In this document: positions 43,664 to 53,091 of the stretch, one piece after another
Layout: each line of letters starts with the position of its first letter
How positions within the stretch are numbered: position 1 is the stretch's first letter
NCBI GenBank assembly: GCA_041398565.1
Contig: JAWKUN010000006.1
Span: 248,001-312,000, forward strand
Direction: 5' to 3'
Origin: DATGPD01 sp041398565
GTDB taxonomy: Bacteria; Planctomycetota; UBA1135; UBA2386
DNA length: 64,000 nt
Translations under genes and position numbers: made by a program
Notes under the pieces: model-generated
What the model was told of the DNA's origin: nothing
The model's database searches: none
Seen by the model: the letters and a program-made list of their open reading frames with translations, nothing else

Positions 43664-45955
43664 ATGCTCGCTCGACCACACGTTCTCCTCACGCTCGCGA
43701 CGTTCGCGGGCGTCGTGTCCGCGCAAGGCACCCACAAAGTCGTCGCTTGGAACGACTTGGGTATGCACTGCATGGACTCCGACTACTCGGTGTTCTCGAT
43801 CCTCCCCCCCTTCAACACCGTGCAGGCGCAGGTGATCGACGCCACCGGGCACCTGGTCACCAGCGACCAGGCGGTGCGCGTGTACTACGAGGCGATCAAC
43901 GATCCGTCCGGGTCGGGCAACCGCACGTCGATCGGCAAGACCAACTACTGGACCTACGCCAACGTCCTCTACGGCGGCAGCAACGTGCCGGACACCGGCC
44001 TCGCCGGCCACGACATGCCCGGTCCTGGCAACGTCGCGCAGCCGATGGCCTTCGACGCAGGGGAAGCGCTCTTCCACGCCGAGGGCATCCCGGCGACCCC
44101 GTTCGACGACAACGGCCACAAGCGCACCTACCCGATGATGCGCGTCGTGGCGAAGACCGCGGCCGGGGCCGAACTGGGCTCGGCGGCCACCGTGCTGCCC
44201 GTCTCGGACGAGATGGACTGCAGCCTGTGCCATGCGTCCGGGTCGCTGCCGGTGACGCAGCCGCGCAACGGCTGGGCGTACGACCCGAGCCGCGAGCGCG
44301 ACTACCGGCGCAACATCCTGCGCCTGCACGACGACCTGCAGAGCAACAACACCACCTACCAGCAGGCGCTGGCAACCCTCGGCTACAGCGCGGCCGGCCT
44401 GGCCGCCACGGCCGACGGCGGTCGCCCGATCCTCTGCGCGTCCTGCCACCTGTCGAACGCCCTGCCGGGCACCGGCTTGCCGGGCATCAGCGCGCTCACC
44501 GCGGCGATGCACGCCGGCCACGCCAACGTCGTCGACCCGATCACCAACCAGCGTCTCGACGACTCCAGCAACCGCGCCTCGTGCTACCGGTGCCATCCCG
44601 GCTCCGAGACGCGCTGCCTGCGCGGCGTGATGGGCAACTCGGTGGCCAATGACGGCTCGCTGGCGATGCAGTGCCAGAGCTGCCACGGCAACATGTCGCG
44701 CGTCGGCGCCGCCGCGCGCACCGGCTGGCTCGACCAGCCCAACTGCCAGAACTGCCACTCCGGCACGGCGACCCAGAACAGCGGCCAGATCCGCTACACC
44801 ACCGCGTTCGACGGCAGCGGCAACTACCGCACGCCGGCCAACGCCACCTTCGCCACCAACCCCGACGTCCCGGCTCCGGGGTTCTCGCTCTACCGCTTCT
44901 CGAAGGGTCACGGCGAGCTGCGCTGCGAGGCCTGCCACGGCTCGACCCACGCCGAGTACCCCGGCGGCCACAGCAACGACAACATCCAGTCCGTCGCGCT
45001 GCAGGGCCACGAAGGCACCCTCGCCGAGTGTTCGGCCTGCCACGGCAACGCCGTGCCGCTCACCGGCAACGGCGGCCCGCACGGCATGCACACCATCGGC
45101 CAGACCTGGGTCATCGAGCACCACGACTACGTCGAGGGCCACGAAGCCGAGTGCCGTGCCTGCCACGGCGCGGACAGCCGCGGCACGGTGCTGTCGGCCG
45201 CGCAGGGCGACCGCTCGTTCCCCACCCGCTACGGCACCAAGGTGTTCCCGCGCGGCTCCCAGGTCGGCTGCTACGCCTGCCACAACGGCCCCAACTCCGA
45301 GAACCGCAACCCCAACATCGCGCCGGTGGTGCAGGACGCGTCGGCGAGCACCGTCGACCAGACGATCACCATCCCGCTGACGGCCACCGACGCCGACAAC
45401 AACCCGCTGACCCTGCGCGTGGTCAAGCAAGCGGCGTTCGGCCGCGTCGTCCTCAACGGTACGACCGCGACCTACTACCCCGACCCCGGCTTCGCCGGCG
45501 AGGACCGCTTCACGTTCCTGGCGCGCGACGCGGCCATCGACTCCAACCTCGGCACCGTCCGCATCCAGCGCGGCGCGGCGTTCACGGTGTACGGCGCCGG
45601 CTACCCCGGTACCGGCGGGCAGATCCCGACCCACACCGCCAGCGGCCGCCCGGTGCTGGACACGACGATCACCCTCGACATCCAGAACACCTCCGGCAGC
45701 AACAGCGCCGGCGTGCTGGTGATGTCCACCGAGCGTGCCAACCTGGTGACGCCGTTCGGCGGCGCGCTGATGACCGAACCGGCCATCACCGTCGCGGTGC
45801 CGATGCCGGCCAGCGGCCTGAGCCTGCCGCTGGCAGTGCCGAACTCGCCTGCCATGATCGGCTTGCAGGTCTGCTCGCAGTCGATCCAAGCCGACGCGGG
45901 CGCGCACTTCGGCCTGGCGTTCAGCCGCGGCCTGTCGATGGTGCTCGGCCTCTGA
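43664..45955 (+). CDS. Secreted nonaheme cytochrome c with cadherin-like domain
   Basis: The protein has 763 residues from the ATG at 43664, chosen because it opens the signal peptide (MLARPHVLLTLATFAGVVSAQ-type); an in-frame ATG lies 24 bases upstream. Nine CXXCH motifs are visible: CSLCH, CASCH, CYRCH, CQSCH, CQNCH, CEACH, CSACH, CRACH and CYACH. After the hemes comes a cadherin/Ig-like domain (~550-630; LTATDADNNPLTLRV, then DRFTFLARD) and a C-terminal beta module shared in style with other exported proteins here. The role is probably periplasmic or extracellular electron transfer; the terminal acceptor is unknown. The stop codon lies in a hairpin stem. Confidence 0.88.
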   Translation: MLARPHVLLTLATFAGVVSAQGTHKVVAWNDLGMHCMDSDYSVFSILPPFNTVQAQVIDATGHLVTSDQAVRVYYEAINDPSGSGNRTSIGKTNYWTYANVLYGGSNVPDTGLAGHDMPGPGNVAQPMAFDAGEALFHAEGIPATPFDDNGHKRTYPMMRVVAKTAAGAELGSAATVLPVSDEMDCSLCHASGSLPVTQPRNGWAYDPSRERDYRRNILRLHDDLQSNNTTYQQALATLGYSAAGLAATADGGRPILCASCHLSNALPGTGLPGISALTAAMHAGHANVVDPITNQRLDDSSNRASCYRCHPGSETRCLRGVMGNSVANDGSLAMQCQSCHGNMSRVGAAARTGWLDQPNCQNCHSGTATQNSGQIRYTTAFDGSGNYRTPANATFATNPDVPAPGFSLYRFSKGHGELRCEACHGSTHAEYPGGHSNDNIQSVALQGHEGTLAECSACHGNAVPLTGNGGPHGMHTIGQTWVIEHHDYVEGHEAECRACHGADSRGTVLSAAQGDRSFPTRYGTKVFPRGSQVGCYACHNGPNSENRNPNIAPVVQDASASTVDQTITIPLTATDADNNPLTLRVVKQAAFGRVVLNGTTATYYPDPGFAGEDRFTFLARDAAIDSNLGTVRIQRGAAFTVYGAGYPGTGGQIPTHTASGRPVLDTTITLDIQNTSGSNSAGVLVMSTERANLVTPFGGALMTEPAITVAVPMPASGLSLPLAVPNSPAMIGLQVCSQSIQADAGAHFGLAFSRGLSMVLGL

Positions 45956-45989
45956 GAGCCCGAGAAGAAATCATGATACGGGCTCTCAG
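45952..45989 (+). terminator. Hairpin containing the cytochrome stop codon
   Basis: Perfect 11-base stem CTGAGAGCCCG (45952-45962) / CGGGCTCTCAG (45979-45989) with a 16-base loop. The TGA stop is part of the left arm. It is the first of six consecutive hairpins. Confidence 0.7.
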
Positions 45990-45999
45990 ATTGCCCCCG

Positions 46000-46194
46000 G
46001 TGGCCGCATCCGCGGCCACGCAGAGAGTGAGAAACCGATTGTTTCTCATTCTCTGAGGCCGCCAGGGCTGGCGGCCGCGAGGGCGGCCGCCAGCCACACC
46101 GATTCGCCAGCCGACGAAGCAGGCTGGCACCGGCCCGCCGCCGGCGACAGCGGCGCCCCGATGGCGCCCACCCTTCAAGGCCCACCCTTCAAGG
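46000..46194. repeat. Array of five further hairpins and a direct repeat
   Basis: Stems in order are GTGGCCGC/GCGGCCAC (46000-46019, 4-base loop), CAGAGA.TGAGAAA and its complement (46021-46055, one mismatch), and GGCCGCCAG/CTGGCGGCC (46057-46076). They are followed by GCCAGCC/GGCTGGC (46106-46128) and GGCGCC twice (46152-46157, 46163-46168). Two tandem 14-base units CCCACCCTTCAAGG fill 46167-46194. With the hairpin at 45952, the 278-base gap before the radical SAM gene is almost wholly self-complementary. Confidence 0.75.
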
Positions 46195-46233
46195 CCCGGC
46201 AGGTTCGCGTCGATAGTCCCGCGGGGAGGGAGC

Positions 46234-48192
46234 ATGACGACGACGCTCGACGGTCGGCCGGGGTCTTTGGCGGAGCTGCGCACATCGTTGGCGCAGCGCC
46301 CGAACGACGTGGAACTGCTGTGCGCCATGGCGCAGGCCTTCCTCGTCGAGGGCGACGCAGCCGCGGCGCGTGGGTTCGCCGCGCGCGCCGACGAACTGGC
46401 CGCCACCGACCCACGTCCGGTCCTGATCCTGGCGCAGGCGCTCTTGGCCCAGGGGCGGGCAGAAGAAGCGGCGGCCGCGCTGACTGCCCGCCGCGCCGCG
46501 TTCGGCGGTCGCGAGGGCTTCTTGCTGGCGCTGGCGCAGGCGCACGCCGCAACTGGCAACGACGACAGCGCCTACCGGACCCTGCACGCGGTGCTGCGGG
46601 GGCCGCACGACCATGCGGAGGCCCACCACGCACTCGGCGACCTCTGGCTGGCGCGGGGCGAGGCCGCCCTGGCCGCCGCGCACGTCGCCGCGGCAGCACA
46701 CGGGGACGGCGCCACACGGTGGGACTCACTGGCCGACACCTACGGCCATCACCTGGCGCGATCACCCCAGGACGTCGACGCCCTCCTCCTGGTCGCCGGG
46801 CTGGCGCTGCGCGGCGACGACTTCGTCGCCGCGGGGCACGCCTACGTGCGCGCGCTCGAGGTCGGCGGCGACGACGCCCGCACGCTGGTCGCCGAAGAGA
46901 GCGAGCTCTGGCGTCCCGGCATGGAGGGCGACGATCCGGCGTGCGGCGGTCGAGCCGGCGACTTCGTGCGGCGTGGCCTTCTCTTGCACGTGCTGGGCCG
47001 CAAGGACCAAGCGAAGGCGGCCTACGAGCGCGCCTGCATGCGCGCGCCCGACCACGCCTTCGCCCGCGCCATGCTCGCCGCCCTCAATGGCAGCCTGGGG
47101 CTGCCGAGCGACCACGCGGTGTTCGCCCTCGACGCTGCGGCCAACGCCGCCGCCAATGCGCGCGAAGTCGAGGACCGCGCCACGGTGCTGCAGAGCACGC
47201 CGACGACGATCGAGGTCGCGTCGACCAACGTCTGCAACATCGATCCACCGTGCGTGCAGTGCTGGAAGCACATCGATCCCACACACGGCTGGTTGCAAGA
47301 CGACGCGCATCATCTGTCGCGCGACCAGCTCGAGACGTTGGCGCCGTTCGTGCGCCGCAGCTCTCGGGTGAGCCTGCACGGCGTCGGGGAGCCGCTGGCC
47401 AACCCCCACCTCTTCGAGTCGGTGCGCTGGTGCGACAGCCGCACAGCGGTCATGTTCGTGTCCAATGCCCTACTGTTCAACGACGCGCGCATCGACCGAG
47501 TGCTGCAGCATCGCGTGACCATGATCGACTTCTCGCTCGACGCGGGCACCGCCGACACCTACCGCGCCATCCGCCACAACGACTTCGCCAAGGCCACCGG
47601 CAACATCAGGCGCTTGATCGAGGAGCGCAACCGTCGCGGTCTGGACCGTCCGAACGTGGTCATCAACATGTGTCTGATGCGCCGCAATGTCGCCGACATC
47701 CCGGCCTTCGTGCAGTTGGCGCACGAGCTGGGCGTCACGTCGGCGCATCTGTTCCACATGAACCACGGCGCCAGCTATCGCTTCGGCTGGTTCGACTACG
47801 GCGAGCAGCACTGCGACAACGACCCGGAGTCGCACGACCGCTACGTGGAGGAAGGCTTCGCCCTGGCGGAGCGCTTGGGCGTCGACCTGCACCTCAGTGG
47901 CAGGCGCCGTCTGGCGGCTCACGACGACGAGCGACGACACTGGGGCAGGGATTTGGCGCAGGAGAGGTTCTTCTGCCCCAAACCGTGGGACTCGCTCCTC
48001 GTGCAGGTGAACGGCGACGTCTTCAACTGCTGCTGGCAGGCGCACCCGCTGGGCAACCTGCGACACGACTCGCTGTGGCAGGTCTGGAACGGCGCCCTGC
48101 TGCAAGAGGTGCGCGCCAAGACCGCCGCCGGCGATCCGCACCCCGTGTGCACGGGCTCCGCCAGCCGCTGCCCGTTCCTGGGACGCGAGTAG
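46234..48192 (+). CDS. TPR - radical SAM - SPASM-like protein
   Basis: The protein has 652 residues; GGGAGGGAG precedes the ATG. Residues 10-300 are TPR-like helical repeats. Residues ~320-530 are a radical SAM domain with cluster cysteines C334, C340 and C343, that is CX5CX2C instead of the usual CX3CX2C. A SAM-binding GVGEPLANP (GEP motif) follows. Near 585-650 a SPASM-like domain has Cys in FFCPKPW, NCCWQ, HPVCTG and SRCPF, which would hold auxiliary iron-sulfur clusters. Such enzymes modify peptides or proteins; the substrate is unknown. No small precursor peptide was found beside it. Confidence 0.88.
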   Translation: MTTTLDGRPGSLAELRTSLAQRPNDVELLCAMAQAFLVEGDAAAARGFAARADELAATDPRPVLILAQALLAQGRAEEAAAALTARRAAFGGREGFLLALAQAHAATGNDDSAYRTLHAVLRGPHDHAEAHHALGDLWLARGEAALAAAHVAAAAHGDGATRWDSLADTYGHHLARSPQDVDALLLVAGLALRGDDFVAAGHAYVRALEVGGDDARTLVAEESELWRPGMEGDDPACGGRAGDFVRRGLLLHVLGRKDQAKAAYERACMRAPDHAFARAMLAALNGSLGLPSDHAVFALDAAANAAANAREVEDRATVLQSTPTTIEVASTNVCNIDPPCVQCWKHIDPTHGWLQDDAHHLSRDQLETLAPFVRRSSRVSLHGVGEPLANPHLFESVRWCDSRTAVMFVSNALLFNDARIDRVLQHRVTMIDFSLDAGTADTYRAIRHNDFAKATGNIRRLIEERNRRGLDRPNVVINMCLMRRNVADIPAFVQLAHELGVTSAHLFHMNHGASYRFGWFDYGEQHCDNDPESHDRYVEEGFALAERLGVDLHLSGRRRLAAHDDERRHWGRDLAQERFFCPKPWDSLLVQVNGDVFNCCWQAHPLGNLRHDSLWQVWNGALLQEVRAKTAAGDPHPVCTGSASRCPFLGRE

Positions 48193-48256
48193 GCGCCCCG
48201 CGGCTCGGAGATCGCATCCGACGACACCGGGTGGCGCAGCCACGCCGGCCGGCGCG

Positions 48257-50173
48257 TCACTCCGACTCGGCGCTGCCAGTGCGCGGCGGCCCGTCACGCT
48301 GGCAGTGTTCGGCGATCGCTGCCAGAAAGCGCGCGCCGAACTGCTCCATCTTCTTCTGGCCGACGCCGCGGACGCGCAGCATGCCAACAGCGTCGCTCGG
48401 ACGTGCGCTCGCCAGCTCCTCGAGGGTCACATCCCCGAACACGATGTACGGAGGCACCCCCAACTCGCTGGCGATCGCTCGACGTTCGCGCCGCAACGCC
48501 TCGAACAAGTCGCGATCCTCGGTCGACAACTCCACCCCCGACTCGCCACGCCGCCGCTCGCGCCCCGACCGTGCCGGGCGGGCCGCCAGCGATCCCTTGG
48601 GGGCGACCAGGGCCGCCTGTCGCTCACCGCGCATGATGGCGACGGAGCCCTGCGTCAGCACCAGCACCGGGTAGTCGCCGTCCGTACGCGAGAGGTCTCC
48701 GGCGTCGACGAGCTGATCGATGTAGTTGCCGAGCCGTTGCACGGGCACGTTGGCGAGCAGGCCGAAGGTCGGCAGGCGATCGTGCCCACGCTGCGTCACC
48801 TTCGCGTTCTTGCTGCCACGCAGCACGTCGATGACGTAGGCACTGCCGAAGCGTTGGCCGGTGCGCGCGACCGCCGACAGGATCTTCTGCGCAGTCACGT
48901 GCGCGTCGGGCACATCTTCGAGTTCCTGCAAGCACACGTCACAGGCACCACAGTCTTCACGCTCGTAGGCCTGTCCGAAGTACGTGCTCAGCCCGCGGTG
49001 CCGGCAGACCGCGCGGCCGGCGAAGCGCTGCATCTGCTGCAGCAGCTCGAGCTGTGCCGCCACCGTTTCGGGCGGCGCCCCCGTCTCGGCCGCACCGCGC
49101 TCGATCACCACCCGCCACTTGGCGACATCGCCCGCGGAGTAGAGCAGAAGACACTCGGCAGGCAGTCCGTCGCGACCGGCGCGGCCGGTCTCTTGCTGGT
49201 AGTGCTCGATGCTCTTCGGCATCGCAGCGTGCACCACCAGGCGCACATCGCCGCGGTCGATCCCCATGCCGAAGGCGACGGTGGCGATGACCACGTGCAG
49301 GCGCTCGGCGCGGAAGTCGGCGACGACCCGAGTTCGCGTCGTCGGGTCCAAGCCGGCGTGGTACGGTGCCGCCTCGATCCCGCGCGCGCGCAGCTCCTCG
49401 GCCAGCGCCTCGGTGTCCTTGCGCGCGATGCAGTAGACGATCGCCGCCGCGTCCGGGTGGCGGCCGATGGCCTCGGTCACCTGCTGTGCGAGGTCGAGGC
49501 GCGGCAGCACCCGGTAGGTCAGGTTGGGGCGGTCGAAGATGCCGACCAACACCTCGGGGTCGCGCAAGCGCAGCTGCGTCACGATGTCGTCGCGCACCCG
49601 CGGCGTCGCCGTGGCGGTGTAGGCGTGGAACGACACCTCGGGGAACACGTCGCGAAGCTCGGCCAGCCGGCGGTACTCGGGCCTGAAGTCGTGCCCCCAC
49701 TGACTGATGCAGTGCGCCTCGTCGATGGCGAAGGCACCGATCTCGCGCTGGCGCAACCAGGCCAGGAAGCCGTCCTGGAACAGGCGTTCCGGCGCCACCA
49801 GGAGCAGCCGCAGCTCGCCGGCGGCCGCGAGCCGCTGCACCTCGGCGCGCGCCGACGCATCGACCTGCGAGTGCAGCGCTCCGGCCGGGTAGCCCTGCAA
49901 GCGCAGCCCGTCGACCTGGTCTTGCATGAGCGCGATGAGCGGCGACACGACCACCGTGAGCTTGCCCGCGAGTAGCGGCGGCAGCTGGTAGCAGAGCGAT
50001 TTGCCGCCGCCGGTGGGCAGCACGACCAGCGCGTCGCGGCCGGCCAGCGCCGCCTGCACGGCCTCGTGCTGCAACGGGCGCAGCGTGTCGAAGCCGAAGT
50101 AGCGTTCGAGCGCCGCCGCAATCCTCGCGTCGCACTCCCGACCGCCGTCGATTCCTCGCTGCCGCTCGCTCAT
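48257..50173 (-). CDS. recQ: ATP-dependent DNA helicase RecQ
   Basis: The protein has 638 residues from the ATG at 50173 (the frame runs 42 bases further upstream without homology). Helicase motifs are TGGGKSLCYQLP (Walker A), DEAH followed by CISQWGHDFRPEY, TATATPRV and QETGRAGRDG. The zinc-binding RQC part has Cys in VCRHRG and CGACDVC. An HRDC domain forms the C-terminus (~545-625). It unwinds DNA 3'-5' in recombination and replication-fork repair. It is convergent with the radical SAM gene. Confidence 0.97.
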   Translation of the reverse strand: MSERQRGIDGGRECDARIAAALERYFGFDTLRPLQHEAVQAALAGRDALVVLPTGGGKSLCYQLPPLLAGKLTVVVSPLIALMQDQVDGLRLQGYPAGALHSQVDASARAEVQRLAAAGELRLLLVAPERLFQDGFLAWLRQREIGAFAIDEAHCISQWGHDFRPEYRRLAELRDVFPEVSFHAYTATATPRVRDDIVTQLRLRDPEVLVGIFDRPNLTYRVLPRLDLAQQVTEAIGRHPDAAAIVYCIARKDTEALAEELRARGIEAAPYHAGLDPTTRTRVVADFRAERLHVVIATVAFGMGIDRGDVRLVVHAAMPKSIEHYQQETGRAGRDGLPAECLLLYSAGDVAKWRVVIERGAAETGAPPETVAAQLELLQQMQRFAGRAVCRHRGLSTYFGQAYEREDCGACDVCLQELEDVPDAHVTAQKILSAVARTGQRFGSAYVIDVLRGSKNAKVTQRGHDRLPTFGLLANVPVQRLGNYIDQLVDAGDLSRTDGDYPVLVLTQGSVAIMRGERQAALVAPKGSLAARPARSGRERRRGESGVELSTEDRDLFEALRRERRAIASELGVPPYIVFGDVTLEELASARPSDAVGMLRVRGVGQKKMEQFGARFLAAIAEHCQRDGPPRTGSAESE

Positions 50174-50314
50174 CGCCGCGCGCGAGTCTACGCCGTGGCC
50201 CTGGCCCGCGGCCACGGCTGCGTGCGGAGTACACCTCGCACTTCGAAACCACGTCGACCAGGCGGACGCCGACGCAGCGGCGCGACGCAGTGGCGGCGCC
50301 CGTTGCGCGTCGCG

Positions 50315-51859
50315 TCAGCGCGAGACGTCCACCTGCAATCCCTGGGTCATCGACACTCCGGCCGGAGCGCCGCCGTCCACGAACAACGCCTGCGCGTAGA
50401 GCTGCAGACCGGCCACGGCCGGCGAGGTGGGCAGCGGCAGGAACACGGCGCCAGCGCCGACGCCGGGCAGATTCGCTGGTCCCGACAACGCCATCGGGAA
50501 CTGCAGCACCACCTGCACCGGGTCGATCCACACGGTGCCGCCGAGCAGGGGAATGCCGTTCGACGCACCCAGCGACGTCAGCGCGGCTCCTGGCGCACCA
50601 CCCAGCCCGCCGGTCACCAGCAACCCGAAGCCGGTGTTGCCGACGTGCGGGAAGCCGCCGACCGACGCCAAGGTCGGCGCCATGTTGCCGCTGCCCGCGG
50701 TCGGCCGCCCGAAGCGGCGCGGCCACGAACAGCCGGCGACGCCGAAGATCAGCCCGACGCTGCCCGATTCCGCGGTCACGCCGACGAAGTTGGAGCCATC
50801 GGCGCTGAGCCCCACGTCGAGCGGAGCGCCCGAGCGAGGCGTCAGCGTCAGGACGCCGGTCGAGGGCAGGCTCCAGCCACCACCCCGGCTGACCTCGTCG
50901 CACTCGTTGGGCGCGAACTGTGGCCGCGACTCGATGCGAGCGCTGTCCCAGTCGAACGTGCGCCCGCCGGTCGACGTCAAGCGGAGAGCACCGTGCTCGG
51001 TGGCGAGCGCACCGGGGAACGCCGCAGCGCTGCCGATGTCGGCAGCCAGCATGCTCGTTCCCCACGCCCCGTTGGCAAGGCCGTTGCCGTAGGCGGCGCC
51101 GGCGCGCACACCGATCGTCAGGTCGACGTCGGGACCGTTGGTGGTGATCCAAAAGAACATCTCGCGGTCGGAGGAGACGGCACCCCAACCGTTCGCGCGG
51201 GCCGTGAGCGCACCGTCTGCCGCGATGCCGTAGGTTCCGTTGCCGCTGTACGGCGCGGTCGTCACCGAACCGCCCAGCGGCACGGTGCGGCGCGTGCCGT
51301 TCTCGGAGTAGGACCCGCTGCCGTCGAAGGTCATTCGGCCGAAGTCGCCGACTGCCAGGAACGACGTCGACGAGCGCAGCGACAGCCGCGCCACGTGGTA
51401 GTTGCCGCTCAAGGACGCGTTGCTGTGCCCCGAGCCCAGCGCGACGGCGACGATCAGCTCGGCCGAGGTGTCCTCGCACGCCTGCCTTGCCGCCGCCGCG
51501 TTGCCGGTGTCCGAGCGCAGGAAGAGCAGGAACGTGTCGATGCCCGGCGGCTGCCCCTCATCGAGCAGCAGCCAACCACCGTCGCCGACGAAGTAGGTTC
51601 CCGCCCCGGAGTTCTGCGACGTCGACGTCTGTCCACCGGGACACACGACGTACTCATTCTCGGTGTAGGAGTAGCGGCCGTCGGCCGAGAAGGCGATCTC
51701 GCCGCGGCCGACGTCGACCTCCGGCACGGTGGGATTGGGCGGGGAGCAGTTGCCCCCGTACTCGGCCAAGAGCGAACCGAACCGGTAGCTCGCCGACAGC
51801 GGAAGGACGCCCTGGGCGAAGCAAGGGGCCACGAGCAAGAGGAAGGCGGCGCAGCGCAC
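50315..51859 (-). CDS. Secreted beta-rich protein of unknown function
   Basis: The protein has 514 residues from a GTG at 51859, preceded by GGAG at a good distance and opening a signal peptide (RCAAFLLLVAPCFAQ). No ATG gives a sensible start. It has Gly/Ser/Thr-rich beta strands throughout, with repeated pieces such as DGRYSYTENEY, DGSGSYSENGT and GNGTYGIAADG spaced ~80-100 residues apart, suggesting internal repeats. The last ~110 residues form the C-terminal module (NGIPLLGG, then PTSPAVAGLQLYAQA) resembling those of the Kelch and cytochrome proteins. It is encoded upstream of recQ on the same strand. Confidence 0.75.
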   Translation of the reverse strand: MRCAAFLLLVAPCFAQGVLPLSASYRFGSLLAEYGGNCSPPNPTVPEVDVGRGEIAFSADGRYSYTENEYVVCPGGQTSTSQNSGAGTYFVGDGGWLLLDEGQPPGIDTFLLFLRSDTGNAAAARQACEDTSAELIVAVALGSGHSNASLSGNYHVARLSLRSSTSFLAVGDFGRMTFDGSGSYSENGTRRTVPLGGSVTTAPYSGNGTYGIAADGALTARANGWGAVSSDREMFFWITTNGPDVDLTIGVRAGAAYGNGLANGAWGTSMLAADIGSAAAFPGALATEHGALRLTSTGGRTFDWDSARIESRPQFAPNECDEVSRGGGWSLPSTGVLTLTPRSGAPLDVGLSADGSNFVGVTAESGSVGLIFGVAGCSWPRRFGRPTAGSGNMAPTLASVGGFPHVGNTGFGLLVTGGLGGAPGAALTSLGASNGIPLLGGTVWIDPVQVVLQFPMALSGPANLPGVGAGAVFLPLPTSPAVAGLQLYAQALFVDGGAPAGVSMTQGLQVDVSR

Positions 51860-52097
51860 GACGTTCTCCGAGGTGAGGAGGAGCAGGAGCTTGGGTCCCG
51901 ACCCACGCGGAGTCGGAGATCGCTCGAGCGTAGCAACGTCCTGCCCGCGTGCCGGCCGCGGCCTGGCGCCGACCGAGGTAGCCGCGGTCTGCTGGCGTCG
52001 CGAGGGCAGCGGCCGCCGGCCTGCGCACTCGCGCCACCTCCCGTGCGCCGGAGCAATCGGGATGTCGGCACCGACGAACCGGATGCGTGCCGCCTTC

Positions 52098-52928
52098 CTA
52101 CCGCTTGGGCGAGCCGCCCGACGCCGGCGCGCCGTCGCGGCCCTTGGGCGTCGCGTCCTTGTCGGACTCGGTCTTCTTGACCACCACGACCCACGCACGC
52201 TCGATCAGCAGGGGCTCGATCGGCTTCTGTTCGGGCATGGTCCCACTGCGCTCCTCGAACGCCTTCACCGTCTCGAGGCCGGCCGTCACCTCGCCGAAGA
52301 TGGTGTGCTTGCCGTCGAGGTGCGGCGTCGGCACGTAGGTGATGAAGAACTGCGAGCCATCGGTCTTCGGTCGGCCTTCGTTGGCCGTGCTGAGGATCCC
52401 CTGCTTGTCGTGCTTGACGCCATCGTCGAACTCACCGTCCAAGCGGTAGCCGGGGTTGCCGGTGCCGGTGCCGAGCGGGCAGCCGCCCTGCGCCATGAAG
52501 CCCTTGATGGCGCGGTGGAACGTCAGACCGTCGTAGAAGCCGAGGCGTGTCAGGTAGATGACACTGGTCACGTGCATCGGCGCGACGTCGGCGCGCAGGC
52601 GCACGGTGATCTCGCCGAGGTTGGTCTGCAGGTGCCAGAGGTAGTCGCAGCCGGCGTCGAAGGTCTGCTTCGGCGGTTCGGGCAACGTCGTCCGCCAGTC
52701 AGCCCGCTTCTGGCTCACCTTGCCCTTGGCGAACTTGTCGAGCGCGACGATCGCCCGGTCCTTGGCGGTCGTCGAGTCGTCCTTGTGCGGCTTCGTGACG
52801 TCCTTCTCCTTCGTGCTGGGCGCGCGCTTGGTCGATCCGGCGTGGGCTTTCTCCGGCTTGCCCTGGGCGGCGGCGGGGAGCGAGGCGAGGAGAACGGCGA
52901 CGACCGCCGGGATGCAAGGACACACCAT
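52098..52928 (-). CDS. Exported cyclophilin-type peptidyl-prolyl isomerase
   Basis: The protein has 276 residues. The signal peptide ends near LPAAAQG, followed by a ~60-residue Lys-rich linker. The cyclophilin domain is at ~95-250: FHRAIKGFMAQGGCP, then GSQFFITYVPTPHLDGKHTIFGEV, with the catalytic Arg in FHR and the conserved FFIT. A charged low-complexity tail closes the protein. It catalyses proline isomerisation during folding of exported proteins. The domain is full length. Confidence 0.93.
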   Translation of the reverse strand: MVCPCIPAVVAVLLASLPAAAQGKPEKAHAGSTKRAPSTKEKDVTKPHKDDSTTAKDRAIVALDKFAKGKVSQKRADWRTTLPEPPKQTFDAGCDYLWHLQTNLGEITVRLRADVAPMHVTSVIYLTRLGFYDGLTFHRAIKGFMAQGGCPLGTGTGNPGYRLDGEFDDGVKHDKQGILSTANEGRPKTDGSQFFITYVPTPHLDGKHTIFGEVTAGLETVKAFEERSGTMPEQKPIEPLLIERAWVVVVKKTESDKDATPKGRDGAPASGGSPKR

Positions 52929-53091
52929 GCGACGGACGATACGAAGCGCGACGCGGTGCGTGGCGGTCGCAGCCGAGAAAGGCCGGTGTTGGGTGATGCG
53001 GCGAGGGTCACTGACAGCCCCGGCTCGACGGCTTCTCTGCGGAGGCCCTTCGAGAAGTGACGCCTGGAAGGACGGGCGGCATGATCGCGGC

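Noticed and set aside
46176..48192. Frame-shifted plus-strand ORF 46161-48674 as the real gene
   Set aside because: The frame starting at 46234 has TPR, radical SAM and SPASM motifs and a strong ribosome-binding site; the other frame is a shadow that runs on into antisense recQ.
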